Shown here: positions 9,731 through 18,721 of the stretch, in pieces | How the letters are laid out: each line of letters opens with the position of its first letter | Position numbering within the stretch: the stretch's first letter is position 1 | NCBI RefSeq assembly: GCF_021278965.1 | Contig: NZ_CP065589.1 | Span: 1,307,001-1,371,000, forward strand | Source: Chryseobacterium capnotolerans | GTDB taxonomy: Bacteria; Bacteroidota; Bacteroidia; Flavobacteriales; Weeksellaceae | Length of the DNA stretch: 64,000 bases | Reading direction: 5' to 3' | Made by a program: the position numbers and the translations under genes | The notes under the pieces: generated by a model | What the model was told of the DNA's origin: nothing | The model's input: only the letters and a program-made list of their open reading frames with translations | The model's database searches: none

Positions 9731-10816
9731 TTACTCTGCATACAGATCGAGGTTCGACATCACTTTCTCAGGCTTTTGGTATTTTGAACTGATCTTTTGG
9801 TTTTCCTGAACCATTCGAAGACCATCCAGAAGGATTCTCTCATCCTTTCCAAGCCCTGAAGCTACTACATAGATATGCGGTAATTCAGCAGCAATTTTTA
9901 TTTCTCTTGCTTTTACTTTGTTGTCTTTGGTAATCACATAGACATATTTCTTTTCCAGTTCTTCGAAGGTTGCCTTTTGAGGAATCATCATGGCATTGGC
10001 ATAAGGTGAAGTAATCACAATATTCCCGGTTTCACCATATCGTAATAATCCTTTTGGATTAAGGAATGTAGCTCTGTAGGCGATATTCCCGGTCTCATTA
10101 TTAAAATCAGATTCTATAGTTTCTACGATACCATCTTGTGTAAACTCTTTTCCGTTGGCCATCATCAGACGAACATGGAGCGGATCATTATCTTTTCTGT
10201 TGCTCATGTGGTTCAGGTATTCCGCTTCCGGAACATTGAAATAAACCCACATTTTACTGTTATCAGAAAGTTCGGTTACAAGTTCACCATCACCTACAAG
10301 ACTTCCTTTTCGAACATGCAATTTTCCTATAATCCCGGAAAAAGGAGCCCGGATCTCCGTGAATCTCAAATGCGTATTCATAGAAGACAGTTCAGCCTGA
10401 GCTTTTTCATATTTAGCTTTAGCCATTGCCATTTCCTGAGGGGCAACAATGTTTTTATCAGAAAGATTTTTAGTGTTCTGATATTCAATTTCTGCATATT
10501 TGGATTCCGCTTTAGCGCGGTTAACATCAGATTCATAAAGGTTAGGCATAATTTTGAACAGCAATTGTCCCTTTTGAACAAACTGTCCTTCATCTACATA
10601 AATAGCCTGAATATATCCTTTTTCCTGAGCACGCAGCTCAATATGATTAATGGAACGGATCTGGGCTACATAATCTTTATGTACGAGAGTATCTTTTACA
10701 AGAGGGCTTGTTACGTTGAATGATGCAGTTTCTGTCTTTTCCTTTTTTTCGGATTGACAGCCTACAAACAGGAGAATAAGGCACAAGTTGATATACATGA
10801 GACTTTTCTTGACCAT
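9731..10816 (-). CDS. RND efflux periplasmic adaptor (membrane fusion lipoprotein)
   Basis: This 361-residue protein starts with a lipoprotein signal (lipobox FVGC, about residue 20) and continues with the HlyD/AcrA-type adaptor layout. The lipoyl half-motif 'VDEGQFVQKGQLLFKI' lies near residues 77-92, an alpha-hairpin follows with 'KYAEIEYQNTKNL', and the second lipoyl half 'IRAPFSGIIGKLHVRKG' lies near 155-171. The beta-barrel and membrane-proximal domains complete it. It would connect the RND pump to the outer-membrane duct. As the first gene of the three-gene operon it sets the order adaptor, pump, duct. No regulator gene adjoins the operon. Confidence 0.95.
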   Translation of the reverse strand: MVKKSLMYINLCLILLFVGCQSEKKEKTETASFNVTSPLVKDTLVHKDYVAQIRSINHIELRAQEKGYIQAIYVDEGQFVQKGQLLFKIMPNLYESDVNRAKAESKYAEIEYQNTKNLSDKNIVAPQEMAMAKAKYEKAQAELSSMNTHLRFTEIRAPFSGIIGKLHVRKGSLVGDGELVTELSDNSKMWVYFNVPEAEYLNHMSNRKDNDPLHVRLMMANGKEFTQDGIVETIESDFNNETGNIAYRATFLNPKGLLRYGETGNIVITSPYANAMMIPQKATFEELEKKYVYVITKDNKVKAREIKIAAELPHIYVVASGLGKDERILLDGLRMVQENQKISSKYQKPEKVMSNLDLYAE

Positions 10817-10921
10817 GATAATATTGTTTTATAATAATTTATAATTGAAAAATAAGGGGCCTTACTTTCAAAAGCATGTCATGAAAGCAGGTAAGGTTTT
10901 CGAAAAAAAAATATTAAAAAA

Positions 10922-11380
10922 TCACAGTCTGATGACCCTGTACTGAATATACAGATCATCATGTAATGGTATTAAAGACTCAGATAGAGCCAGTGAAACA
11001 GCGATTTGTTTATCGTGAAATGTAGTGACGAAGTCTGATATCAGATGCCAGAATCCATCTTTGAAAAGAGCAAGAAGTTCAGAAGAGTCCGAATGGTCTA
11101 CGTTATCATCATTTTCCGAATCATTTTCCGAAAGATTTGCTCTGATTTTGTTGTAACGGGGATGGCTGGTGTTATAAGTGTCGTTGGCCTCATGAGTTTT
11201 TATAAAGTCAAAAGACTCCTGAATTTTTTTTGTCTGTTGAGTCAGAACATCAGTGGTAAAATGAAAATCAGATGGAGTATCAGTAGAAATATACTGTTGA
11301 AGCTGTCCATAGTACCAACCCAGAACGGTGAGTAACGCAAACAACAAGCTGTATAAATTTTGATAAAATCTTTTCTGCAT
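10922..11380 (-). CDS. Hypothetical protein with N-terminal membrane anchor
   Basis: This 152-residue protein has one hydrophobic segment (about residues 8-26: LYSLLFALLTVLGWYYG) and then a soluble, acidic region rich in Asp, Asn and Ser, including 'NLSENDSENDDNVDHSDSS' near 85-103. It is probably an inner-membrane-anchored or exported protein. I do not recognise a family. It lies upstream of the efflux operon on the same strand, 105 bases away, with an inverted repeat in the gap (CCTTAC ... GTAAGG with an inner stem). A functional link with the pump is possible but is only a guess. Confidence 0.6.
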   Translation of the reverse strand: MQKRFYQNLYSLLFALLTVLGWYYGQLQQYISTDTPSDFHFTTDVLTQQTKKIQESFDFIKTHEANDTYNTSHPRYNKIRANLSENDSENDDNVDHSDSSELLALFKDGFWHLISDFVTTFHDKQIAVSLALSESLIPLHDDLYIQYRVIRL

Positions 11381-11772
11381 CCCAGTGACAAAGGTAATTA
11401 AACTTCAAAATCAGAGCAAACCATAAAGATTAAAAAAGTGTTAAAAAAGTATCATTTTTACAGATAAGTCTTCATTTAGATAAAAATAAATAGAAGCGAT
11501 GTCCAATCTGTTGTAGTACTTTGAGCTTTACACTAATAAAAAAGATAAAATGAATATTATTTTAATAAGTTTCTTTGGAAATGTGGAAAAGCATTTGTTA
11601 GACAACTGATGATGAGGAAATATTCAGTAATCGTTATTACTTTAATCAGGACAACTTTTCAATCACTAATCTTGTGTTTTTTGATTTGAAGTTCTTTTAT
11701 CAGAAAAATTAATTATATTTTTGATTACTGTATTGATAAAGTCTTTTTTGTCAGTAGCAGGTTACTATTATT
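11381..11772. other. Divergent intergenic region (promoters)
   Basis: This gene-free stretch of 392 bases separates the minus-strand hypothetical gene from the plus-strand deaminase gene. It is AT-rich and should hold both promoters. A TATTTTTG box (11716-11723), which fits the -7 consensus TAnnTTTG, lies 50 bases before the deaminase ATG; no TTG sits at the ideal -33 distance. I see no convincing small ORF. Confidence 0.4.
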
Positions 11773-13278
11773 ATGAGAAAATACCTTACCTATATTTTAA
11801 TGTTGGGATTTCCTCTGTTGGGAGCCCAAACTAAAGTGGCTGAAAAAGCTGCTTACCAGGAGAATTGGACATTGCTGGATAAAGAAAATGCAGCTATGGC
11901 CTTTGATGCGGATGTAAAGTTATCTGATGCGGAGATCACTTTGGATAAAAAACTATTCCAGATCAGGAAGCAATTCCTTAAGGAAACAGAAAAGCAGCAT
12001 ATTCCTCTATATAACCGTTCTTTTAATGAAATTAAACCACTGATAGAATCCAGTAAGCTGTTTAAGGTGATACAGACAATGCCGAAAGGAGGGCTGCTGC
12101 ATACCCACAGCGGTGGTCTAGCCAATGCTGAATGGCTGGTAGCTACAGCGAGAAAATATAAAGAATGCTATGTATATGATCAAAAAGATAATGATAAATT
12201 TATTCTCGGGCAGCTGGGTTTCTTTGAAAACGGAAAAGTTCCTACAGGATTTGTCAACCTTGATCAAAAGCTGAAATCAGATCCTGGCTTTGAAAAAGAA
12301 CTGCATGAGCTTCTGCTTTTAAAACGGGATAACCTTTGTTCTTATACAGATTATTGGATTGAGTTTGAAAAACGTTTCCAGCGTATTAATCTGCTGCTGC
12401 CTTACCGCCCTTTCTTTAAAGAATATTATTTGAAAGGCTTTCAGGATTTGACTAAAGATAAAGTGCAGCATGTGGAGATCAGATATGTATTCGATGAATT
12501 GTATGATTTTCAGCATGGGAAATATCCCTTAGAAAAGTCGATTACAGATTTGCAGGATATTGTACAGCAAATGCGAAAATCAGATCCTCAGTTTAGTCTG
12601 AAACTCATTTATTCAAGCTTTAAATTCTTAGATTCTGATAGCATTGAAAAACAATTGGAGATTGCTTTCAAATTAAAGAAGCAATTCCCGGATATGATCT
12701 CAGGTTTTGATCTTGTTGCGGATGAAGCGGCAGGAAACAGCATTAATTCTTTCCAGAAAAACTGGATAAAACTCAATGAAATCACAAAAAAAACCGGAAT
12801 AGAAATGCCTCTGTTTCTTCATGCGGGAGAAAGTAATTCTGTTTTCAATAAAAACGTGCTGGATATTACCTTATTGAATAACCAGAGAATCGGGCATGGT
12901 CTTAATCTGATCTATTTTCCAAAATCAATGGAACTGATTAAAAAACAGAATAAGCTGGTAGAAGTAAGCCCTATCAGTAACCAAATCTTAGGGTATGTAA
13001 GTGATTTGAGAAATCATCCTGCAAGAGTACTATTGAGCAACGGAGTACAATGTTCTATCAATAGCGATGATCCTGCTGTATATGGTTATGAAGGCCTAAG
13101 CTATGACTTTTGGGTAGCTTATGTAAATTGGGAATTAGATGTAAAAGCTTTGAAAAAATTGGTTTTCAATTCTATTAATTATTCTTCCCTGAATAAAGAT
13201 GAGAAAAAGCAAGCTGTAGAATCCCTGAATACACAATGGAATGATTTTGTTCAGAAAGCGAATCAGGAGTTGAATTAA
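11773..13278 (+). CDS. Secreted ADA2-like adenosine deaminase
   Basis: The protein has 501 residues and a Sec signal peptide ending near LLGAQ (about residue 18). It carries the metal-binding and catalytic motifs of the adenosine/AMP deaminase superfamily: 'LLHTHSGG' with H110 and H112, 'FLHAGES' (third metal His, then Glu), 'RIGHGLNL', and 'SINSDDPAVYG' with the Asp pair. The long N-terminal extension before the HxH motif and the length match the ADGF/ADA2 (CECR1) group and not the roughly 340-residue cytosolic enzyme. It should deaminate adenosine to inosine outside the cytoplasm, feeding purine salvage. It is a single gene with a strong terminator after it. Its exact substrate (adenosine or 2'-deoxyadenosine) is not proven. 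Confidence 0.9.
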   Translation: MRKYLTYILMLGFPLLGAQTKVAEKAAYQENWTLLDKENAAMAFDADVKLSDAEITLDKKLFQIRKQFLKETEKQHIPLYNRSFNEIKPLIESSKLFKVIQTMPKGGLLHTHSGGLANAEWLVATARKYKECYVYDQKDNDKFILGQLGFFENGKVPTGFVNLDQKLKSDPGFEKELHELLLLKRDNLCSYTDYWIEFEKRFQRINLLLPYRPFFKEYYLKGFQDLTKDKVQHVEIRYVFDELYDFQHGKYPLEKSITDLQDIVQQMRKSDPQFSLKLIYSSFKFLDSDSIEKQLEIAFKLKKQFPDMISGFDLVADEAAGNSINSFQKNWIKLNEITKKTGIEMPLFLHAGESNSVFNKNVLDITLLNNQRIGHGLNLIYFPKSMELIKKQNKLVEVSPISNQILGYVSDLRNHPARVLLSNGVQCSINSDDPAVYGYEGLSYDFWVAYVNWELDVKALKKLVFNSINYSSLNKDEKKQAVESLNTQWNDFVQKANQELN

Positions 13279-13302
13279 TAAGCAGTTTTTTAAATAGAGC
13301 AT

Positions 13303-13340
13303 GAGGCTATCTCTTTTGAGACAGCCTCTTTTTGTCTTTT
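13303..13340. terminator. Strong terminator between convergent genes
   Basis: GAGGCTATCTC and GAGACAGCCTC form an 11-bp stem (one mismatch) with a TTTT loop, followed by TTTTTGTCTTTT on the plus strand. It ends the deaminase transcript. It may also serve the minus-strand isochorismatase gene, which ends at 13342. Confidence 0.8.
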
Positions 13341-13341
13341 A

Positions 13342-13893
13342 TCAAGTCCATTGCTGTAAATGAACAACCTCCGCCTGTCTGGGAAATACTTTATTCATCA
13401 AAACCTGATGAACTTCCAGATCGCCATCTGTACAACAATCTTCTATGACCGTTAGCTTATAATCTTTGTCAGCAGCTTCTCTTAAAGTGGAGAGGACCAC
13501 ACCGCTGGTTGATATTCCTGCCAGTACCAGATGTTCTATATCATGACTTCTGAGCACAACTTCCAGGTCACTTCCCATAAAAGCACTGAATCGTTTTTTA
13601 GTGATGACAATATCTTGTTCCTGAGGAGCAAGGTCAGGATGAATAGTCATCCATTCCTGCATATTAATGTTAGCCATATGCTGTTTTATTGCTGAGAAAG
13701 CTTTGTTGTTTTTACTTACTTCAGGCATTCCCTGTCGGAATCCTACAACGATATAGATGACCGGAATTTGGTTTTCACGTGCAGTTTTAATCGCCTGTGC
13801 CATATTGGTAATCAATAGTGTTGCATCAGGCAGTGAACCTAGAATTGATGACTGCATGTCCATAACCAATAATGCTTTTTTTGTTTTTTCCAT
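13342..13893 (-). CDS. Isochorismatase-fold hydrolase
   Basis: This is a 183-residue isochorismatase-like hydrolase starting MEKTKKALLVMDMQ. The catalytic Asp lies in LVMDMQ and the Lys in VITKKRFSAF. The usual nucleophile motif TxxCV reads 'GISTSGVVLST', so the nucleophilic Cys is absent, as in EntB/PhzD-type isochorismatases. In the raw sequence it is read as the C-terminal part of a 615-residue fusion with the MFS gene. Adding one A to the run of seven A's in the MFS tail gives the MFS gene a stop at 13904-13906, ten bases before this ATG. I therefore call two genes. The pairing with an exporter suggests a shared small-molecule function, which is not identified. Confidence 0.85.
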   Translation of the reverse strand: MEKTKKALLVMDMQSSILGSLPDATLLITNMAQAIKTARENQIPVIYIVVGFRQGMPEVSKNNKAFSAIKQHMANINMQEWMTIHPDLAPQEQDIVITKKRFSAFMGSDLEVVLRSHDIEHLVLAGISTSGVVLSTLREAADKDYKLTVIEDCCTDGDLEVHQVLMNKVFPRQAEVVHLQQWT

Positions 13894-13903
13894 TTTTATA
13901 ATA

Positions 13904-15189
13904 TTATGTTTTATTGATGAATAGTTCTTCAGATTCCTCCAGAAGCCGTTGATTTGGTGGGCTGTTTTTCTTTTTTTAATTAAAATATTTCGAAAGGCAA
14001 AAGCGATAATCAGTCCCGCAATTCCTTCGAAAAGTAGTGTTTTGGGAGCTCCTATTTTTTCAGAAATAATTCCAATCAGCAGGCTTCCTAGCGGCATCAT
14101 TCCAAATATCGCAGTCAGCAAAATACTGATCGCCCTGGAACGCATTTCAGGAGCTGCCTCAGACTGTACAATGATATTACAGGTCGTAAACTGAGCAACA
14201 CCACCAAAACCGGTAACCGCTGCAAAGAACATTGAAAGCATGAAATTGGTGGTGTATGAGAAGCAAATAAGTCCAACACTTAAGACAATCGTACTTCCAA
14301 TTAATATTTTTCTCATTGAAACGGTTTCCTTTAAAGAAGCTAGAATAATGGTTCCCAATACCGCTCCTGCACCAATGAAGCTCGATATATAACCGAACGT
14401 TTGTGCATCCCCTTTGAAAATTTCTTTGGCATATACGGGAATAAGCGTATCATAAGGAAGAATAAATAATCCTGTAATGCTGAGCATGATGATAATCCAG
14501 CCGATAGAAGATTCTTTCTTTATATAGATAAAACCTTCTGCAAGTTCTTTAAGTACACCTTGCTTTGTTTTATTGGAGTTATATGTCGTCTTCGAAATTT
14601 TCATCATAGAAATAGAAATCATGACGGCTGCAAAGCTTGCTGCATTTAAAATAAAACAAACTCCGGCTCCGAACTGATTTAGAATAATCCCTGATAAGGC
14701 TGGTCCAAGTAGTTTCGCAAGACTCGCCATTGCAGCCGTTAAGGAAAGAGCACTTTGCAGATCTGCCGGATCATGTACCACTTCATTAATCAAAGATTGT
14801 CTTGCAGGGACATCATAAGCGTTGATAATTCCGAGTAAGACGCTTAATCCTAAAATGGGCCATACGTTATGATGGCCTGTCATCACCAAAACAGCCAATA
14901 AAACCGATTGTATCAAGGAAGCAATCTGGGTGATCTGAATGATTTTATATCGGTTGTGACGGTCTGCGGCTACGCCTCCAAGAGCAGAAAATAGAAAGGA
15001 AGGGAACTGTTCTGCGAAAATAGTCAGCCCCAGCATAAATGCAGAATGGGTCATACTGTAAATCACCCAAACCACCGCTGTACGCTGCATCCATGTACCA
15101 AATTGTGAGACAGAACGTCCAAAAAAATACAAAGTATAATTATTACTCTGAAAAGCTCTGAACGTACTGATATTACTTAGTTTCTTCAT
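13904..15189 (-). CDS. MFS exporter (MFS_3/EntS-like), false fusion in raw sequence
   Basis: A major-facilitator transporter of about 428 residues with about 12 hydrophobic helices. It begins with 'NYTLYFFGRSVSQFGTWMQR' and contains 'LGGVAADRHNRYKI' after helix 2, which is the MFS signature loop in this EntS-like group. With one A added to the seven-A run near 13972-13978, the protein ends with a hydrophilic tail, ...ESEELFINKT, and a stop. Without it the frame runs into the next gene through an AT-rich linker that looks non-coding. It should export a small molecule or drug. A 27-bp palindrome stands directly upstream (15205-15231), matching one before the tetR gene, so TetR control is likely. 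Confidence 0.85.
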
Positions 15190-15204
15190 ATTTAAAATAA
15201 ACTA

Positions 15205-15231
15205 TTTGACATATATTGTGAAAATGTCAAA
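15205..15231. promoter_or_regulatory. Probable TetR operator before the MFS gene
   Basis: TTTGACAT and ATGTCAAA form a perfect inverted repeat with 8-bp arms and an 11-base spacer, in the 58-bp gap between tetR and the MFS gene. The TGACA/TGTCA half-sites recur before tetR itself (15900-15922). Binding by the adjacent TetR protein is inferred. Confidence 0.55.
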
Positions 15232-15247
15232 ATTGAGATAAAAAATT

Positions 15248-15862
15248 TTATGCGAGCCATTTAACAGTCATAGAAGTCAGAACTTCTACGGTTGCATTTA
15301 ATCCGTCAAAACTATTTTTGAAAAGCATTTCACGTTTAACTCCTCGAATACTGCTCTGTAAAATAAAAATAATAGTATCCAGTTCCTCTGATGTTAAAGG
15401 ACGGATTTCTTTTGTATGAATACTTTGTGAAATGGCTTTTTCAAGAATAATCTTTTCTCCAGCCATCAAATGTTGGTGTACAACTTCCATGACCTGAGAG
15501 TGTCTTGATTTTTCTTCAGCATTCATTCCAGCTTCTACAGCCGTAAAGAAAGGAGTCTTGCTTTCAGACGTTTTAATCTTTGTCAGACAGAATGCCCTTA
15601 TTTTTTCTTCCAATGTCTCCTGTTGATCCACTGCATTTCCGATTTCGAAAATGACTTCTTTTACTAAAGAATTCAAGACAGCCTGGAAGACTTCTTCACG
15701 GTTTTTATAATAATAATAAATAGAAGTTCTGCTTTTTCCGATGGCCTTGGAAATATCATCCATCGTTACTTTTTTGAAACCATACTTCAGGTAAAGTTCA
15801 GAGGCAGCTGTAAGTATCTGTTCTGAAAGTTGATCCTGTTCATTTTGTATGGATGAAAACAT
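15248..15862 (-). CDS. TetR-family transcriptional repressor
   Basis: The N-terminal HTH domain is typical of TetR: 'ILTAASELYLKYGFKKVTMDDISKAIGKSRTSIYYYYKNREEVF' in overall pattern, at about residues 15-58. The C-terminal ligand-binding part is variable, as is usual. I chose the ATG at 15862 (MFSSIQNEQ, 204 residues). The longer start at 15913 lies inside the palindrome that I take for the operator, and its translation (MFFCQKYFKF) looks unlike a TetR N-terminus. It probably represses itself and the downstream MFS and hydrolase genes through the TGACA...TGTCA repeats, and is released by an unknown small molecule. Confidence 0.9.
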   Translation of the reverse strand: MFSSIQNEQDQLSEQILTAASELYLKYGFKKVTMDDISKAIGKSRTSIYYYYKNREEVFQAVLNSLVKEVIFEIGNAVDQQETLEEKIRAFCLTKIKTSESKTPFFTAVEAGMNAEEKSRHSQVMEVVHQHLMAGEKIILEKAISQSIHTKEIRPLTSEELDTIIFILQSSIRGVKREMLFKNSFDGLNATVEVLTSMTVKWLA

Positions 15863-15899
15863 AAGTTTCGATTTTGCGATGACAAATTTAAAATATTTC

Positions 15900-15922
15900 T
15901 GACAAAAAAACAAATTTTGTCA
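15900..15922. promoter_or_regulatory. Probable TetR operator upstream of tetR
   Basis: TGACAAA and TTTGTCA form an inverted repeat with 7-bp arms and a 9-base spacer. An extra TGACAAA half-site lies at 15880-15886. The same half-site is found before the MFS gene, which supports autoregulation. Binding is inferred. Confidence 0.5.
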
Positions 15923-16076
15923 AAATGTATAACCCAATTGAAAACCAGAGAAATATTCAAAACAGAGATTCTGTTACAACTTACCTTAATTGAGATACTC
16001 AGATCTTATATGCTTTTCTGAACTTTGTCCTACCAAAATAACAAAAGATAATATTAACCGGAAAAAGTACAGCAAT

Positions 16077-17012
16077 ATGCAAACAATATTAGGAGCCAAC
16101 GGACAGATTGGCGAAGAGTTGGCAAGAGAATTAAAAAGAAATTATACCTCAGATATTCGTATTGTCAGCAGAAATGCCCAAAAAGTAAATGATACTGATG
16201 AGGTATTCTCAGCAGATTTATCTATTCGAGAGAAGGCTATTGAAGCGGTAAAAGGAAGTGAAATTGCTTATTTTACATTAGGGCTTCCGATAAGCTCAGA
16301 TCTTTGGGAAGAACAATTTCCACTGATCCTTCAAAATGTAATTGATGCCTGCAAAATCAATGGAACAAAGTTGGTGTTCTTCGACAACACGTATATGTAT
16401 CCTCAGGATGGTCGTGTTTTGACTGAAAATACAGTATTTGATCCAGTGGGAAGAAAAGGAAGGGTAAGAAGGAAAATGGCTGAAATGGTATTGAGAGAAA
16501 TAGAGTCCGGTGAGCTGGAAGCCGTAATCTGCCGGGCTCCTGAATTTTATGGTCCTGGGAAAACACAGAGTATTACAAATACGTTGGTTTTTAATAATAT
16601 CAAAGAAGGGAAAAAGCTGAAAGTTCCATTAAGTACAAGCAAGAAAAGAAGTCTGATCTGGACTCCGGATGCGAGCCGTGCAACAGCTTTAATTGGCAAT
16701 ACACCTGATGCATTCGGTCAAACCTGGCATCTTCCGGTGGATAAAAGTCATCCAACATATAAAGAGTTTATCAGAATTGCTTCCGGAATTTATAGGAAAG
16801 ATCTGAACTATTCTGCAATACCCAATTTTGTATTTAAGATAGGTGCTTTATTCAACCAAAAAGTAAAGGAATTATTGGAGTTACTTCCAAGATATGAACA
16901 TGACAATATCTTTGATGATTCAAAGTTCAGAAATCGATTTCCTGAATTTCAGGTGACCACTTATAAACAAGGGATCAGCCAGATTAAGAGTGAACAGCTT
17001 TCTGGGAAATAA
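16077..17012 (+). CDS. NAD(P)-binding Rossmann / epimerase-dehydratase family protein
   Basis: This is a 311-residue protein with an atypical dinucleotide motif at the very N-terminus, 'ILGANGQIGEELARELK' (a GxxGxxG form), and an extended-SDR layout. 'VFFDNTYMYP' supplies the Tyr region, and 'VICRAPEFYGPG' is the conserved RxxxxYGP segment of NAD-dependent epimerases and dehydratases. I chose ATG 16077 because the Rossmann strand starts immediately after it. The frame extends back to 15990, but that part (MRYSDLICFSEL) looks non-coding. It stands alone, divergent from tetR. The substrate is unknown. Confidence 0.85.
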   Translation: MQTILGANGQIGEELARELKRNYTSDIRIVSRNAQKVNDTDEVFSADLSIREKAIEAVKGSEIAYFTLGLPISSDLWEEQFPLILQNVIDACKINGTKLVFFDNTYMYPQDGRVLTENTVFDPVGRKGRVRRKMAEMVLREIESGELEAVICRAPEFYGPGKTQSITNTLVFNNIKEGKKLKVPLSTSKKRSLIWTPDASRATALIGNTPDAFGQTWHLPVDKSHPTYKEFIRIASGIYRKDLNYSAIPNFVFKIGALFNQKVKELLELLPRYEHDNIFDDSKFRNRFPEFQVTTYKQGISQIKSEQLSGK

Positions 17013-17121
17013 TAAAATTGTAACTTAGTATAACTTATCTTTTTAAACCACATAGAACATAGAAAATGCTGAAATATTTAGTATACCAAAAGTGTTTTAT
17101 AAAACTTTTAATTCTCTATAA

Positions 17122-17700
17122 AGCCCTTTAGCCTCACAAGTTAAAGACTATGGTTTTTTCTCCTATACTGCTAATGAGGCACTGTTTCTTTCCGGAAAAG
17201 AAGAAAAATCTATTTTAGATATTATAGAAAATATAGAACAGGAAATTGCTGCCAATATGGATTCTTTCATACAGGATCTGTTGGTATCAAACCTGGATCT
17301 GCTGTTGAAATATTGTGATCGTTTTTATAACCGTCAGTTCTTAACCCGTAAAAAAGTGAATAACGATCTGCTTTCAAAGCTGGAAACATTGTTGGATGAA
17401 TGTTTTAAAGATGAACAATTGATTGAAAACGGCATTCCTACCGTTCATTTTGTGGCTGAAAAACTGAATCTGAGTGCCAATTATCTTAGTGATATGCTTC
17501 GTGTACAGACAGGTAAGACCACTCAACAGCATATTCAGACCCGTTTAATTGAAAAAGCTAAAGAACTGGTGTCTACTACAGAACTGTCCGTTTCAGAAAT
17601 CGCTTATCAATTAGGATTTGAGCATCCACAGTCTTTTCACCGTTTGTTTAAAAACCTAACTACTTTTTCACCGTTGGAGTTTAGGGCTTCTTTTAACTAA
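17122..17700 (+). pseudogene. 5'-truncated AraC-family regulator
   Basis: The frame is open from 17122, but the first ATG in it is at 17257. The translation from 17122 continues in the style of an AraC regulator: 'YGFFSYTANEALFLSG', a helical linker with 'DLLLKYCDRFYNRQF', then the double HTH with 'VHFVAEKLNLSANYLSDML' and 'ISEIAYQLGFEHPQSFHRLFK' (in part). Proteins of this group usually have about 300 residues, so the N-terminal cupin-like sensor (some 110 residues) is missing. An ORF from 17257 would give 147 residues with an intact DNA-binding domain. The 5' break lies next to a stretch resembling a Chryseobacterium intergenic repeat (about 17045-17075). I judge it to be a remnant. Confidence 0.7.
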
Positions 17701-17704
17701 ATTA

Positions 17705-17890
17705 TTTGAACCACAAAAGTCACAAAAGCTTTAATTTTAAACGCTTTATTTCACTTAAGAGAATGATAATAATGCTGTATAAAAGTACACTTTAGAAGAA
17801 AAAAATGATTTTCAAAAGCTTAAGTGTACTTTATATAGGTGGAGATTTGGGTTTTAAATAATTTTAGCATTTAAAACTTTTGTGTCTAAT
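17705..17890. repeat. MITE-like inverted-repeat element
   Basis: Nested inverted repeats fill this non-coding stretch: CACAAAAGTCACAAAAG at the left against CTTTTGTGTC at the right, CACTTAAG (about 17750) against CTTAAGTG (about 17820), and AAAGTACACTT (17782) against AAGTGTACTTT (17832). Together they can fold into one long cruciform. The layout suggests a small non-autonomous mobile element. It may also act as the terminator between the convergent genes. Whether copies exist elsewhere in the genome must be searched. Confidence 0.45.
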
Positions 17891-17895
17891 CATTA

Positions 17896-18678
17896 TTACT
17901 TCCCTGTAAATTCAGGATTTCTTTTTTCTATAAATGCACTTATGCCTTCGTTATGGTCTTGGGTATTAAATAATTCTCCAAATAAGGCGGCTTCTTGTTT
18001 AAGCCCGTCCGCAATATGAAGCTCAGAGCCTGTATTTAATGATTGTTTTGCTTTTGCTATAGCTATTGGTCCTCTTAAGGCAATGGTTTCTGCCAGTTTT
18101 TGAGTTTCATTCAATAGGTCTTCAGGAGCAATAACACGATTGACAAAACCAAATTCTTTACAGGCAGCTGCTGAATAAAATTCGCCTGAGAAAACCATTT
18201 CTCTTGCTTTGTACAGTCCAATTGCTCTTGGGAGACGCTGTGTTCCGCCAAAACAAGGTAATAAGCCTAAAGTAACTTCCGGCAGTCCGAATTTAGCTTT
18301 CTCACTGGCCAGAATAATGTCGCAGGATAATGCCAGCTCACAGCCGCCGCCTAATGCAAAACCGTTCACTGCTCCAATAACCGCAAATGGTAGTTCTTCA
18401 ATGGCGTTAAATGCGGTTTGTGCCATGATGGAAAAGGCTTCAGCTTCCTGAGGAGTCATTCCCTGCATGGCTTTGATATCTGCACCGGCAACAAAAGCTT
18501 TTTCTCCGGAGCCTGTGATGATCAGAACGCGAATGTTTGGGATGGTTTTTATCTGATCGGCAAATATTTTTAGTTCTTTTAAAACAACTTCATTCAACGC
18601 ATTTAAGGCTTGTGGACGGTTAATAGTCAGTGTTCCGATAAGTCCGTGTTGTTCGTATAATAGGGTTTCAAAATTCAT
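17896..18678 (-). CDS. Enoyl-CoA hydratase (methacrylyl-CoA hydration, valine pathway)
   Basis: A 260-residue crotonase. Both catalytic Glu residues are in place: 'GGGCELALSCDI' (about residue 114) and 'FGLPEVTLGLLP' (about residue 134), with the oxyanion-hole segment 'AFVAGADIKAM' near 60-70. This matches the classic crotonase pattern closely. In this operon the expected reaction is methacrylyl-CoA to 3-hydroxyisobutyryl-CoA, between the isobutyryl-CoA dehydrogenase and the hydrolase encoded upstream. It is the last gene of the operon, 43 bases after mmsB. Broader crotonase activity (as in fatty-acid oxidation) is possible, and the substrate assignment comes from context. Confidence 0.93.
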   Translation of the reverse strand: MNFETLLYEQHGLIGTLTINRPQALNALNEVVLKELKIFADQIKTIPNIRVLIITGSGEKAFVAGADIKAMQGMTPQEAEAFSIMAQTAFNAIEELPFAVIGAVNGFALGGGCELALSCDIILASEKAKFGLPEVTLGLLPCFGGTQRLPRAIGLYKAREMVFSGEFYSAAACKEFGFVNRVIAPEDLLNETQKLAETIALRGPIAIAKAKQSLNTGSELHIADGLKQEAALFGELFNTQDHNEGISAFIEKRNPEFTGK

Positions 18679-18721
18679 TGTATCTGGTTTTAATTGATGG
18701 GATGATTGGGATAAAGTGACG

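Noticed and set aside
9497..9809. Plus-strand ORFs opposite the RND genes
   Set aside because: They are mirror frames of well-supported minus-strand genes and have no protein-like pattern of their own.
15863..15913. Longer TetR start (MFFCQKYF...)
   Set aside because: It lies inside the palindromic operator and does not resemble a TetR N-terminus. The ATG at 15862 is better.
17782..17832. Simple rho-independent terminator
   Set aside because: The loop is about 29 bases and no T tract follows. The nested repeats around it fit a MITE-like element better.
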